In this document: in pieces, positions 24,270-32,702 of the stretch
Position numbering within the stretch: position 1 is the stretch's first letter
Layout: each line of letters opens with the position of its first letter
DNA from: Mesoterricola sediminis
GTDB taxonomy: Bacteria; Acidobacteriota; Holophagae; Holophagales; Holophagaceae
Assembly: GCF_030295425.1 (NCBI RefSeq)
Contig: NZ_AP027081.1
Span: 372,001 to 436,000, forward strand
Direction: 5' to 3'
DNA: 64,000 bases
The notes under the pieces: generated by a model
The model's input: the letters and a program-made list of their open reading frames with translations, nothing else
Databases searched by the model: none
Told to the model about the DNA's origin: nothing
Made by a program: the position numbers and the translations under genes

Positions 24270-24715
24270 TACCAGCATGAGCCGAGGATCCGGCCCTCCA
24301 GGGCCGCCGCGGGCAGGGGGCCCCAGGCCCGGCTGTCCCGGCTCTCGCCGCGGTTGTCCCCCAGGAGGAAGTAGCCGTCCCCCGTGCGCCAGGGACCGGC
24401 GGTCTCCCGGTCGGTTTGGGCGACGTACGGTTCGGGGCGGTAGGCCCCGTCGATCCAGACCTCCCCGTCCCGGAGCTCCACCTGGCTGCCCGGGAGGGCG
24501 ACGACCCGCTTGACCACCGTGCCCCCGGGGGCGGCGGCCAGCCAGAGTTCGCCCTGGGCGGGCCGGCCGGCGCACCAGGCCCGGAGGACGAGGCGAACGT
24601 CCCCGTCCCGGAGGCGGGGCTCCATGCTCCGCCCCGCGACCCGCACCGGGTGGACGAAGGCGAGGGGGGCCAGGCCCAGGGCCAGGGCCCCCGCCGCGAG
24701 GAGCAGGGCCCTCAA
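24269..24715 (-). CDS. lepB: Signal peptidase I, minimal form
   Basis: A 148-aa inner membrane serine protease that cleaves signal peptides on the outer face of the membrane. A single N-terminal helix (LLLAAGALALGLAPLAFV) precedes box B GRSMEP (nucleophile Ser), box D GTVVKRVVALPG (general base Lys) and box E LGDNRGESRDSRAWGP. It is much shorter than E. coli LepB (324) and has no second helix, similar to small Gram-positive-type enzymes. It starts at TTG overlapping the upstream stop (TTGA). Whether it is the only LepB in the genome cannot be told. Confidence 0.9.
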   Translation of the reverse strand: MRALLLAAGALALGLAPLAFVHPVRVAGRSMEPRLRDGDVRLVLRAWCAGRPAQGELWLAAAPGGTVVKRVVALPGSQVELRDGEVWIDGAYRPEPYVAQTDRETAGPWRTGDGYFLLGDNRGESRDSRAWGPLPAAALEGRILGSCW

Positions 24716-25083
24716 GGGCGGAAGGCCAGGCGGCGTCCCTGGCCGTCGGTGAGGGCCACCTCCGCCAACCGGGCAGGAGGCGGCACCCGCGGCGCCAGTT
24801 CCCGGGCCAGGTCCCGGACCAGGTCCAGGGGACCCTCCAGGCCCGCCTCGGCCAGCATCCGGCCCCGGAGGGGCGCGAGCAGGGCGTCGAGGGCGGCCTC
24901 CAGGTCCCGGAAGTCCACCACCACGTCGAAGGCGTCCAGGCCGTTCCGTTCCGCGATCACTTCGACCCGGTAATCGTGCCCCTCCCAGCCCCCGGACGGG
25001 GTCCGGAAGACCACGGACAGCGGGCGCTCCACCGCCGCTTCGAAGCGGAGGTCGGCCTGGGATGCGGGGCGGCTCTCTTCCAT
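24712..25083 (-). CDS. PTPS/QueD-like protein with lost zinc ligands
   Basis: A 123-aa protein of the tetrahydropterin synthase fold. FEAAV near the start, EGHDYRVEVIAE in place of LHGHxYxVxV, and AFDVVVDFRDLEAALDALL in place of GMVxDFxxLK align well. The zinc site is broken: the first His of HGH is Glu, and the LDH..LN segment is LRGRMLAEA. A QueD-type reaction is therefore unlikely. It is coupled to lepB by a TTGA overlap. A bona fide QueD exists at 51687-52034. It may be a pseudoenzyme or bind another ligand. Confidence 0.7.
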   Translation of the reverse strand: MEESRPASQADLRFEAAVERPLSVVFRTPSGGWEGHDYRVEVIAERNGLDAFDVVVDFRDLEAALDALLAPLRGRMLAEAGLEGPLDLVRDLARELAPRVPPPARLAEVALTDGQGRRLAFRP

Positions 25084-25139
25084 GTCCCCGATTCTGCCAC
25101 CGCTCTTGGTAAACTGGCCTTGGACTTTTGGGAGTACCC

Positions 25140-26864
25140 ATGACCGACTTCTCGACCCAGCGCGCCCGGCCCGATGTCGAACGGGAGGACCTGGCCTTCG
25201 ATGTCCTCTTCGTGGGCGCCGGACCCAGCAACCTGGCCGGGCTCTGGCGGCTGCTCGACCTGGTGGAGGCCCGGAAGCTGACGGGGCTGACCATCGGGCT
25301 CATCGAGAAGGGCGACGAGATCGGCGACCACGCCTTCTCCGGCGCCGTCCTGGACCCGACCGCCCTGGCCGAGCTCTGCCCGGACTGGGAGGCCCGCGAC
25401 TTCCCCGCCGAGGGGCGGGTGGCGAAGGAGGAGGTCTGGTACTTCACGGAACGGGGCGGCCTCCGGGCCCCCTTCCCGCCGCCCTTCCTCCGCAACCACG
25501 GGTTCCCCATCGTCTCCCTGTCCCGCATGGTCCGCTGGATGGCCGCCGAGATCGAGAAGCGGGAGATCCCGGGGGTCGATGTCATGCTCCTGCCGGGTTT
25601 CGCCGGGCAGCGGGTCCTGTGGGAGGACGGCCGCGTCGTGGGCGTCCAGACCGCTGACCGCGGCGTCGCGGCGGACGGCTCCCCCCGGCCCACCTTCGAG
25701 CCCGGCAACAACCTGCGCGCCCGGATCACGGTCTTCGGGGAGGGCCCCCGGGGCCACCTGGCCCGGGACCTGGAGGAGAAGCTCGGGCTCCAGGCCGGCG
25801 CCCCCAACCCCCAGGCCTACGAGACCGGGGCCAAGGAGATCTGGGAGATCCCCGAAGGGCGGGTGCCCGACGGGTTCGTCCTCCACAGCGCGGGCTGGCC
25901 CCAGCCCGACGGCGAATCCGGGGGCTCCTTCGTCTACAAGCTGGGCGGGAACCGCCTCGCGGTGGGCTACGTGGTTTCCCTCGACACGGCGGACCCCTTC
26001 GCCGACGCGCACCTCATGCTCCAGAAGTTCAAGACCCACCCCCGCATCAAGGCGATGCTGGAGGGGGGCCGGATGGTCCAGTACGGCGGGAAGGCCCTGG
26101 CCATCGGGGGATGGAACTCCATGCCCCGGCTGGCCTTCGACGGCGGCATGCTGGTGGGCGACGCCGCCCAGATGGTCAACGCCGGCCGCCTCAAGGGCAT
26201 CCACCTGGGCATGAAGGGCGGCATCTGCGCGGCCGAGACCATCGCCGACGCCCTGGCCTCCGGCGACTTCTCCGAGGCCGCCCTCATGGGGTACGCGGAG
26301 GCTTTCCGGGCCTCCTGGGCGGGCTCGGAGCTTCGCGCGAGCCGCAACACCCACGCCATCCTCGCCCACGGGCCCACGCCCTGGGCCGTCGCGCGGCTCA
26401 TGCTCGCGCAGGTCACCGGCGGCTGGGTGCCCGGGGACCCCCTGGGCCTGGCTCCCGACGCCTCCCGCACCGACACCGTGGAGCGGTTCTACGGCCGCAG
26501 GGGCCTGAAGCGCGACCAGGTGGACTGGGGCTTCCGTCCCGACGGGGCCCTCACCTTCTCCAAGCTCGACGACGTCTACGCCTCCGGCACGATGCACGAC
26601 GAGCACCAGCCCTCCCACCTCAAGATCGTCAAGGGCGACCACGTGTGCGTCTCCTGCTGGGAGGAGAAGGGCAGCCCCTGCACCGTCTTCTGCCCGGCCC
26701 AGGTCTACGAGATGCACCCCGACGCCCAGGGCCGGGTGGCCAAGGTGGACATCGCGTTCTCCAACTGTGTCCACTGCAAGACCTGCGACATCAAGTGCCC
26801 CGAAGGCAACGTCGTCTGGACTCCGCCCGAGGGCGGCGGCGGCCCCAAGTACACGCTCTGCTGA
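25140..26864 (+). CDS. Electron transfer flavoprotein-ubiquinone oxidoreductase
   Basis: A 574-aa membrane-associated flavoprotein that passes electrons from ETF (fatty acid and amino acid dehydrogenation) to the quinone pool. The FAD-binding start is VLFVGAGPSNLAGL, followed by KGDEIGDHAFSGAVLDPTAL, typical of ETF-QO. Further signatures are GGWNSMPRLAFDGGMLVGDA and the ferredoxin-like C-terminus (NCVHCKTCDIKCPEGNVVW plus a final Cys) for one 4Fe-4S cluster. GGGAG is 5 nt before the ATG. No etfA/etfB lie adjacent. Confidence 0.94.
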   Translation: MTDFSTQRARPDVEREDLAFDVLFVGAGPSNLAGLWRLLDLVEARKLTGLTIGLIEKGDEIGDHAFSGAVLDPTALAELCPDWEARDFPAEGRVAKEEVWYFTERGGLRAPFPPPFLRNHGFPIVSLSRMVRWMAAEIEKREIPGVDVMLLPGFAGQRVLWEDGRVVGVQTADRGVAADGSPRPTFEPGNNLRARITVFGEGPRGHLARDLEEKLGLQAGAPNPQAYETGAKEIWEIPEGRVPDGFVLHSAGWPQPDGESGGSFVYKLGGNRLAVGYVVSLDTADPFADAHLMLQKFKTHPRIKAMLEGGRMVQYGGKALAIGGWNSMPRLAFDGGMLVGDAAQMVNAGRLKGIHLGMKGGICAAETIADALASGDFSEAALMGYAEAFRASWAGSELRASRNTHAILAHGPTPWAVARLMLAQVTGGWVPGDPLGLAPDASRTDTVERFYGRRGLKRDQVDWGFRPDGALTFSKLDDVYASGTMHDEHQPSHLKIVKGDHVCVSCWEEKGSPCTVFCPAQVYEMHPDAQGRVAKVDIAFSNCVHCKTCDIKCPEGNVVWTPPEGGGGPKYTLC

Positions 26865-26881
26865 CCTTTTCCGGATCCGAC

Positions 26882-27067
26882 ATGATCGACACCCGACTGA
26901 TGGACATCCTGTGCTGCCCCGCCGTGGACGGCGGCCGCCCCTGCCGCGGCGAACTCCGGGAGGCCCCAGGCGGTCTCCTCTGCGCGGACTGCGGGCGCCT
27001 CTACCCCGTCGAGGACGGCATCCCCGTGATGCTCCAGGACCGGGCCGTCCAGGGAGGCGCGAAGTGA
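26882..27067 (+). CDS. Trm112/UPF0434-like zinc-ribbon protein
   Basis: A 61-aa protein. It reads IDTRLMDILCCPAVDGGRPC, then LLCADCGRLYPVEDGIPVML, which is the Trm112-like pattern: four Cys in two pairs and the YPVxDGIPxML end. Family members act as small partners of methyltransferases in eukaryotes and archaea, while bacterial copies have no firm role. They often sit near lipid A genes (lpxK, kdsB); here the stop overlaps the heptose kinase start (GTGA), also an LPS gene. Confidence 0.85.
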   Translation: MIDTRLMDILCCPAVDGGRPCRGELREAPGGLLCADCGRLYPVEDGIPVMLQDRAVQGGAK

Positions 27068-28068
27068 GGCTGGACCGGGCGCACGCGGCGAGCCTCCTGG
27101 AGCGGCTCCAGGGCCGGAAGGTGGTGGTCCTGGGCGACGCCATGCTGGACGAGTACCTCTTCGGGGAGGTGAGCCGCATCTCGCCCGAGGCGCCGGTTCC
27201 CGTCGTGCACGTGGTCCGGGAGCGGGCCGTCCTCGGCGGCGCGGCGAACGTGGCCGCGAACCTGAAGGCGGTGGGCGCGGAGCCCGTGCTGGTGGGGACC
27301 CGGGGCGCCGACGAGGCCGGCCGCAGGCTGGCCGCCATCCTCGCGGGGCAGGGCATCTCCGGCGCGGCCCTCGTGGAGGACTCCGCGCGGCCCACGATCA
27401 TCAAGACCCGCGTCATCGGGCAGCAGCAGCAGATGCTCCGCATCGACCGGGAGGAGACGGGACCCCTGGGCGCCCCCGCGGTGGACGCCCTCCTGGCGAG
27501 CCTGGCGGCGGCCCTGGACGGGGCCGGCGCCCTGATCGTCTCGGACTACGCCAAGGGCGCCGTCTGCGAGGCGGTCATGGCCCGGGTGCGGGACCTGTGC
27601 GCCGCCCGGGGGCTGCCGTGGATCGTCGATCCCAAACCCTCCCAGATCCATCTCTACCGGGGCGCCACCCTGATGACGCCCAACACCAAGGAGCTCTCCG
27701 AACTCTCCCGCCTCCCCGCCAAGTCGGACGCGGATGTCGCCGTCGCGGGCCGGTCCCTCATCGGAAGCCTGGGCCTGGAGGGCCTGCTGGTCACCCGGAG
27801 CGAGAAGGGGATGGCCCTCTTCACGCCCGAAGCCCTCCACCGGGAGCCCTGGCTCATCCCCACCGAGGCCCGCGAGGTCTTCGACGTGAGCGGCGCCGGG
27901 GACACGGTCATCGCGACCTTCTCCGCCGCGGTGGCCTCGGGCGCGGACTGGAAGGAGGCCGCCATGCTCGCCAACGCCGCGGCCGGCATCGTGGTCGCCA
28001 AGGTGGGCACGGCCACGGCCACCCCGGACGAGATCCTCCGGAGCTACCAGGAGCAGGAGGCCATCTGA
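27064..28068 (+). CDS. D-glycero-beta-D-manno-heptose-7-phosphate kinase (HldE kinase domain, HldA type)
   Basis: A 334-aa PfkB-family sugar kinase that phosphorylates heptose 7-phosphate at C1 in ADP-heptose synthesis for the LPS core. Signatures are VLGDAMLDEYLFGEVSRISP, EAPVPVV, LGGAANVAANLKAVGA, IVDPKPSQ, TPNTKEL and the PfkB signature DVSGAGDTVIATF with catalytic Asp. It lacks the C-terminal nucleotidyltransferase domain of the two-domain HldE, so the adenylyltransferase must be encoded elsewhere. It starts at GTG coupled to the Trm112-like gene. Confidence 0.93.
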   Translation: MRLDRAHAASLLERLQGRKVVVLGDAMLDEYLFGEVSRISPEAPVPVVHVVRERAVLGGAANVAANLKAVGAEPVLVGTRGADEAGRRLAAILAGQGISGAALVEDSARPTIIKTRVIGQQQQMLRIDREETGPLGAPAVDALLASLAAALDGAGALIVSDYAKGAVCEAVMARVRDLCAARGLPWIVDPKPSQIHLYRGATLMTPNTKELSELSRLPAKSDADVAVAGRSLIGSLGLEGLLVTRSEKGMALFTPEALHREPWLIPTEAREVFDVSGAGDTVIATFSAAVASGADWKEAAMLANAAAGIVVAKVGTATATPDEILRSYQEQEAI

Positions 28069-28081
28069 GCCCCCCCCGGGT

Positions 28082-28672
28082 TCAGTTGGTGAGTTCCACG
28101 CTCAGGACGAAGGTGGTCCCCTTGGGGAGCCGCTCCAGGACCTGATGGAAGTTGAGGTCGAAGGTCTCGGAGGTGCCCGCGCCCACGGAGCCCACCTTCG
28201 TGCCGCCGGTGGCCACGCCCACGAGCCGGTCCTCGGCGTCGAAGACGGCCACGGCGAAGCCGGGGATCTTGTTCTTCGAGGAGGTGTTCGTCACCTTGAC
28301 CTGGGCCCGGGTCCCGAAGTCGGCGCCCCGGAGGGGCCAGACGTTGGCCTCCCGCTTGTTGAAGAAGATGGATTCGATGCGCAGGCCGTCCACCTCGGCG
28401 CCCTGGATGGGGATCATGGCGTTCCAGGTGTAGGGGAGGCGGAAGCTGGCGAAGCCGAGGCCCTGCGCGGGCGCGGCCTGGGCCGCCGCGGGGGCGGGGG
28501 CGGCCTGGGGGGCCGGGACCGGGGCGGGGGTGGCGGGACGTTTCGCGGCGGCGTCCCGGGCCGGGGCCGGCGCCTCCGGCGCCTTGACCACTTCCGTGGG
28601 CGGCTCGGGTTCCTTGGGCGCGGCCTGATGGGCGAGGCCAAGGGCGAGGGGGAGGACCAGCGGGAGGATCAT
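28082..28672 (-). CDS. Secreted Pro/Ala-rich protein with C-terminal FxLYD-like domain
   Basis: 196 aa with a signal peptide (ILPLVLPLALGLAHQA), an Ala/Pro-rich linker (about 20-75) and a folded C-terminal region of beta strands (VKVTNTSSKNKIPGFAVAVF, DAEDRLVGVATGG). The latter resembles the FxLYD/LEA-like beta sandwich used for extracytoplasmic domains. AAGGGAA lies 5 nt before the ATG. It is 11 bp downstream of a zinc-ribbon gene in the same direction, so co-transcription is likely. No function is known. Confidence 0.6.
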   Translation of the reverse strand: MILPLVLPLALGLAHQAAPKEPEPPTEVVKAPEAPAPARDAAAKRPATPAPVPAPQAAPAPAAAQAAPAQGLGFASFRLPYTWNAMIPIQGAEVDGLRIESIFFNKREANVWPLRGADFGTRAQVKVTNTSSKNKIPGFAVAVFDAEDRLVGVATGGTKVGSVGAGTSETFDLNFHQVLERLPKGTTFVLSVELTN

Positions 28673-28683
28673 GCGTGTTCCCT

Positions 28684-29742
28684 TCAATTGCGTCCGAAAA
28701 GGCCGCCGAAGAGGCTCCGCTTGGGGGACGTCAGTTCGGGCGGGTGGACAGGGTCGCTGGACAGCCCGATCTCCTCCCGCCGGCGGCGCTCGAAGACGGG
28801 GCGGAGGGCGGGCACCTTGACGGCCTCGATCCAGTTGTCGCTGAACTGGCGGGCGACCATGTGGTAGGCCTGGATCCGGCCCTGCTCGACCATGCGGATC
28901 ACCTGGTCGATGGTCTGGTTTTCCAGGGTTTCCTGCTCCAGCTGGACCTTCAGGTGATCGGCCGTGGGGGCCGGGGCGGCCGGTCGGGACACGGGCGGCG
29001 GTCCCAGGGGGGCGGGGGCCGGGGCGGCGAACTCGGGCAGGCGCGTGGGGGCGGAGCCGATGGCCGCCTGGATCTCGGCGGCGGAGAGCTTGAGGGTGGA
29101 GGCCGACGGGGGGGGCGGCGGCGCCAGGGGGGCCGGGGGCGGCGCCTGGACCCCGCCCAGGGTGGTCTCCAGGGCGCTGAGGGTGGCCTCGACGTCCATG
29201 GGGTTGCGGCTGCCCAGGAGGCGCCGCTCGGAGGGCGCGGCGGGGGCCGGGGCGTCGCCCATGAGCTTGGCGATGGCGTCCTTGGCGGAGGTGAAGCCGG
29301 AGGCGCCGGGGTCGGCGGGCTCGGGCGCCTCGGAGGCGGGCGGCAGGATGACCAGGGTCTTCTCCATGATCTCCTCGTCGGCGCCCTCCAGGTCGCCCAG
29401 GGTCAGGGAGGGCGGCGCGGCGTCGAAGGCCTCGAAGGGCGACTGCTCGAGATTGGCCGTCTGCAGGGAGGCCGGCATGGCGATCGGTTCCGGGGGCAGG
29501 ACGGGCAGGTCGAGGGGGGCCTCCGGGACCGGAGGCGCCACGTGCAGGTCGGCCAGGGGCGCGTCGAAGGGCGCGTCCGCGGGCGCCAGGGCGGGCACGG
29601 CGAGGAGGCGCTCGACGGTTTCCGCGATGTCGAAGACGGTCCCGCAGCGGAAGCACTTGGCGCGGCGGATGCCCGCGCGGACGCGCCCGGGCCGGAGCGC
29701 GAAGCGGGTGGAGCAGCCTGGGCACCGGATGGTTTCTGTCAC
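28684..29742 (-). CDS. MJ0042-type zinc-finger protein with long disordered region
   Basis: 352 aa. The N-terminal MJ0042-like zinc finger (IRCPGCSTRFALRPGRV, then AKCFRCGTVFDI) holds four Cys. A long Ala/Pro/Glu-rich low-complexity segment follows (about 55-260). A C-terminal helical part (LENQTIDQVIRMVEQGRIQA, ARQFSDNWIEAVKVP) ends the protein. Such proteins in deltaproteobacteria and Acidobacteriota are linked to gliding motility or regulation, but no direct assignment is possible. There is no membrane helix, unlike the AgmX/PilJ-type relatives. Confidence 0.65.
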   Translation of the reverse strand: MTETIRCPGCSTRFALRPGRVRAGIRRAKCFRCGTVFDIAETVERLLAVPALAPADAPFDAPLADLHVAPPVPEAPLDLPVLPPEPIAMPASLQTANLEQSPFEAFDAAPPSLTLGDLEGADEEIMEKTLVILPPASEAPEPADPGASGFTSAKDAIAKLMGDAPAPAAPSERRLLGSRNPMDVEATLSALETTLGGVQAPPPAPLAPPPPPSASTLKLSAAEIQAAIGSAPTRLPEFAAPAPAPLGPPPVSRPAAPAPTADHLKVQLEQETLENQTIDQVIRMVEQGRIQAYHMVARQFSDNWIEAVKVPALRPVFERRRREEIGLSSDPVHPPELTSPKRSLFGGLFGRN

Positions 29743-29882
29743 GGTCGACTCCGCAGAGGGGATTCTTTGTGGAAAAGGATATGCCCATTTCCGGGAATGT
29801 GCAGCCTCCGGTGGGGTCCCGGGGCGGGAGGCGGCGTACCCGGGTATCCTTTCAGGGGTGCCCGGAGGCGCCGGGAGGTTGC

Positions 29883-30545
29883 GTGGCAGGGCTGTTCATC
29901 ACCATGGAAGGGATCGAAGGATCCGGAAAATCCACCCAGATCCGGCGCCTCGCGGCCCGGCTGACCAGGCTGGGGATCCCCGTTGAGGTCTCCAAGGAAC
30001 CCGGGGGCACGCCCCTGTGCCGCGAGCTCCGGCAGCTCCTGCTCGAACCCCACCCCTCCGGCGAGACCTGGTGCGCGAAGTCCGAACTGCTGCTCTTCTA
30101 CGCCGACCGCGCCCAGCACCTGGCCCAGAGCGTCCTGCCCGCCCTCGAGGAGGGCCGGATGGTCCTGCTGGACCGGTTCGACGACTCCACCCGCGCCTAC
30201 CAGGGGGCGCAGGGGATCAGCGACGCCGTCCTGGACCGCATCGCCGACCTCGTCCTGGGCCGGGTGCGGCCCAACATGACCATCGTCCTGGACATGGACC
30301 CCGCCGCCTCCCTGGGGCGGGTGGAGGCGCGGAACTCGGCCGCCGGCGATTTCCGGGAGACCCGCTTCGACAACGAGCACCTGGCGTTCCACCAGCGGGT
30401 GCGGGCCCGGTTCCTGGCCATCGCCCAGAAGGAGCCCCACCGGGTCGTCGTCGTGCCCGCCCAGGATGGGCCGGACGCGGTGGAGGAGGCCATCTGGGCC
30501 CGGCTGACCCCGCTGCTGCGCACCGCGGGCCTTCCGGTGGAATGA
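29883..30545 (+). CDS. tmk: Thymidylate kinase
   Basis: A 220-aa P-loop kinase converting dTMP to dTDP. P-loop FITMEGIEGSGKSTQIRRLA, substrate motif KEPGGTPLCRELRQLLL and DR motif LLDRFDDSTRAYQG are all intact. The start is GTG at 29883 with GGGAGG 4 nt upstream; longer readings lack a ribosome site. Its stop overlaps holB (ATGA), the common tmk-holB arrangement. Confidence 0.95.
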   Translation: MAGLFITMEGIEGSGKSTQIRRLAARLTRLGIPVEVSKEPGGTPLCRELRQLLLEPHPSGETWCAKSELLLFYADRAQHLAQSVLPALEEGRMVLLDRFDDSTRAYQGAQGISDAVLDRIADLVLGRVRPNMTIVLDMDPAASLGRVEARNSAAGDFRETRFDNEHLAFHQRVRARFLAIAQKEPHRVVVVPAQDGPDAVEEAIWARLTPLLRTAGLPVE

Positions 30546-31528
30546 TGTTCGATCCGCTCACCATCGGCCACCGCCCGATCCGGGAGCGCCTCCTGGAGCG
30601 GATCCAGGCGGGCCGGATCGGGGGCTCCCTGCTCTTCGCGGGGCCCGACGGGATCGGCAAGCGCCGGGTGGCCCTGGAGCTCGCCCAGCGGGAGCTGTGC
30701 TTCCGCAGGACCGCCTGCGGCGACTGCGAGGGCTGCCGGATGTTCCGGGGCGAGATCCCCGTGGAGCTGCCCAACCTGCTGCGCATCGCCCCCGAGGGCA
30801 AGGCCGGCCTCATCCGCATCGGCGCCATCCGCGAGGACGACCTGGTGGAGGGCGGCGTGATCGCCTGGGCCCACCGGTCCCCGCCCCCGGGCTGCCACCG
30901 GTGGATCCTGGTGGAGGACGCGCACCGGCTCAACGGCGCCAGCGCGAACATGCTGCTGAAGACCCTGGAGGAGCCGCCCCCCTCCACCGTCTTCCTGCTG
31001 GTGACCCACCGGCCCGAGGCCATGCTCCAGACCATCCGCAGCCGGTGCGAGCGGATCCCCTTCAAGGCCCTGCCCGACGCGGAGGCGTGGACGGTGGCTG
31101 AACGGGAAGGCTGGGAGGCGGGAGACCGCGCCCGGTGGATCGCCCTGGCGGGCGGGACCCTGCGCTTCCTGGATCCGGAGGCCTTCGGGCGGGCCCAGGC
31201 CCGGCTCGAGGCCTGGATCGCCCTCGCCGGGGGCGCCGCCTTCGCCGAGGCCTGGGGCCCCCTCGGCCCCGACAAGGCCCTGGACGCCTCCCAGAACGAG
31301 CAGGTGGGCCAGGCCCTGGACATGCTGCTCGTGCTCCTGGCCGACGTGGCCCGGGCCCGGGAGGGCCGCCCCCTCCGGCTCGCGCCCTGGGAGGAGGCCA
31401 TCCGCCGGCTCGCCGCCGGGGACCTGGACGTGGCCAGCGGCCAGGCCCGGGCCTTCGAGGCCCAGCGCGCCCTCGCCCGCAATCCCGCCGCCGACGCCCT
31501 GCTCCGCGAGGTCGCTCAGGCGATGTAG
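30542..31528 (+). CDS. holB: DNA polymerase III delta' subunit
   Basis: A 328-aa clamp-loader subunit. It has a P-loop-like GSLLFAGPDGIGKRRVALEL, the four-Cys zinc module CGDCEGCRMFRG, the ASANMLLKTLEEPPPSTVFL sensor region with the arginine-bearing SRCERIPF, and a helical C-terminus. It forms part of the gamma complex that loads the beta sliding clamp. Coupled to tmk by ATGA; a second in-frame ATG follows at once. It is convergent with the GGDEF gene, 6 bp apart. Confidence 0.93.
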   Translation: MMFDPLTIGHRPIRERLLERIQAGRIGGSLLFAGPDGIGKRRVALELAQRELCFRRTACGDCEGCRMFRGEIPVELPNLLRIAPEGKAGLIRIGAIREDDLVEGGVIAWAHRSPPPGCHRWILVEDAHRLNGASANMLLKTLEEPPPSTVFLLVTHRPEAMLQTIRSRCERIPFKALPDAEAWTVAEREGWEAGDRARWIALAGGTLRFLDPEAFGRAQARLEAWIALAGGAAFAEAWGPLGPDKALDASQNEQVGQALDMLLVLLADVARAREGRPLRLAPWEEAIRRLAAGDLDVASGQARAFEAQRALARNPAADALLREVAQAM

Positions 31529-31534
31529 GTCCCG

Positions 31535-32701
31535 TCAGAGGTTGCGGGTCTCCTCGGCCAGGACGACGCACCCCTTGCCGCTGGTCTTGGCCCGGAGCAG
31601 GGCCCGGTCCGCCTTCTCCAGGAGGTGCTCGGCGCCGTCGGCGTCCGCGGGGAAGGAGGCCACGCCGATGCTGATGGAGACCTGGACGGCGTGCTTGCCC
31701 ACCTGGATCGGGCTCCGGGCCAGGGCCCCGAGGAGGCGTTCGCCGATCTTGGCGGCCACCGGGGCGGTGGAGCCGGGGATGATGATGCAGAACTCGTCGC
31801 CGCCGTAGCGGTAGAGGCGGTCCAGGTTGCGGATGATGCCCTTGGCCTCCAGCGCGACGGTGGAGATCACGCGGCTCCCGGTGGGGTGGCCGAAGCGGCT
31901 GTTGAGTTCCTTCAGGTTGTCCACGTCCAGGAAGAGGAGGGCCACGGATTCGCCCCGCAGCGAGGCCTCGCGGATGGCCTGGGGGAGTTCGGCCTCCAGG
32001 CAGCGGCGGTTGTAGGCGACGGTGAGATCGTCCTTGTGGGAGAGGATGAGGCTCTGCTCCAGCCGCCAGGCCTTCACCAGCAGGTCGTCCACCTCCTGGA
32101 CCCAGCCCTTGAAGGCGTCCGCGGGCCGCGCGGGGCTCACGAGGCGGAGGAGGCCCAGCTTCTCCGAGGGGACCAGGTACCAGGCCTCGCCGGCCTCGAC
32201 CAGGGCCGCGGCCTCCTGGAGGGCGAGGGGGGCCTCGGGGAAGCCCTCGCCGCAGCGCTGGAAGAAGGCGTCGTCCTGGCGGATCCAGACCGCGCCGCCC
32301 CGGGCCCCGGCCCGGGCCGCGGCCCGGGCCAGGAGGGGCCGGAGGAGCTCTTCCAGGGTGGCCAGGTGGATCATCTGGCGGAGCCAGCCGTCGTTGCCGA
32401 AGTCCCGGTCCCGCAGGTCCTGGAGGGCCTCCCTCACCCGGCCGATGGGTCGGTCTTGGAGGAGGACCCACCCGTTGCGCCGGCTCAGGACGAGGCTCGT
32501 CTCCTCAGGCTCGGCCGTCTTCACCCACCACAGGATGCCGCTGCCGTAGGGGGGGATCCAACGCACGTCGGGGCGATCGGCCACGATCACGACCAGCCCG
32601 TCGCCCGGCCCGTCCTCGGGGGCCAGGTCCCAGGTGGCCAGGGCCTCCCTCAGGGCGGGTAGCCCGGGCGCGTCGTGGATCGGGAGGAGGGTCAGGGCCA
32701 T
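31535..32701 (-). CDS. Diguanylate cyclase with unknown N-terminal sensor region
   Basis: A 388-aa cytoplasmic protein. Residues about 225-380 are a GGDEF domain (DDLTVAYNRRCLEAEL, LFLDVDNLKELNSRFGH, RYGGDEFCIIIPG) with a canonical RNLD I-site five residues upstream, so product inhibition is expected. The first ~215 residues have no named domain, though a GAF-like pattern (LLRPLLARAAARAGARGGAV, WIRQDD) is visible. The start lies 1 bp after the stop of the 654-aa helical gene (TGAcATG), which implies coupling to that gene, itself divergent from pilB. Confidence 0.9.
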   Translation of the reverse strand: MALTLLPIHDAPGLPALREALATWDLAPEDGPGDGLVVIVADRPDVRWIPPYGSGILWWVKTAEPEETSLVLSRRNGWVLLQDRPIGRVREALQDLRDRDFGNDGWLRQMIHLATLEELLRPLLARAAARAGARGGAVWIRQDDAFFQRCGEGFPEAPLALQEAAALVEAGEAWYLVPSEKLGLLRLVSPARPADAFKGWVQEVDDLLVKAWRLEQSLILSHKDDLTVAYNRRCLEAELPQAIREASLRGESVALLFLDVDNLKELNSRFGHPTGSRVISTVALEAKGIIRNLDRLYRYGGDEFCIIIPGSTAPVAAKIGERLLGALARSPIQVGKHAVQVSISIGVASFPADADGAEHLLEKADRALLRAKTSGKGCVVLAEETRNL

Positions 32702-32702
32702 G

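Noticed and set aside
23646-24374. A 242-codon plus-strand frame across the repeat region
   Set aside because: It runs through both repeat arms and antisense to the nuclease remnant and has no conserved motif.
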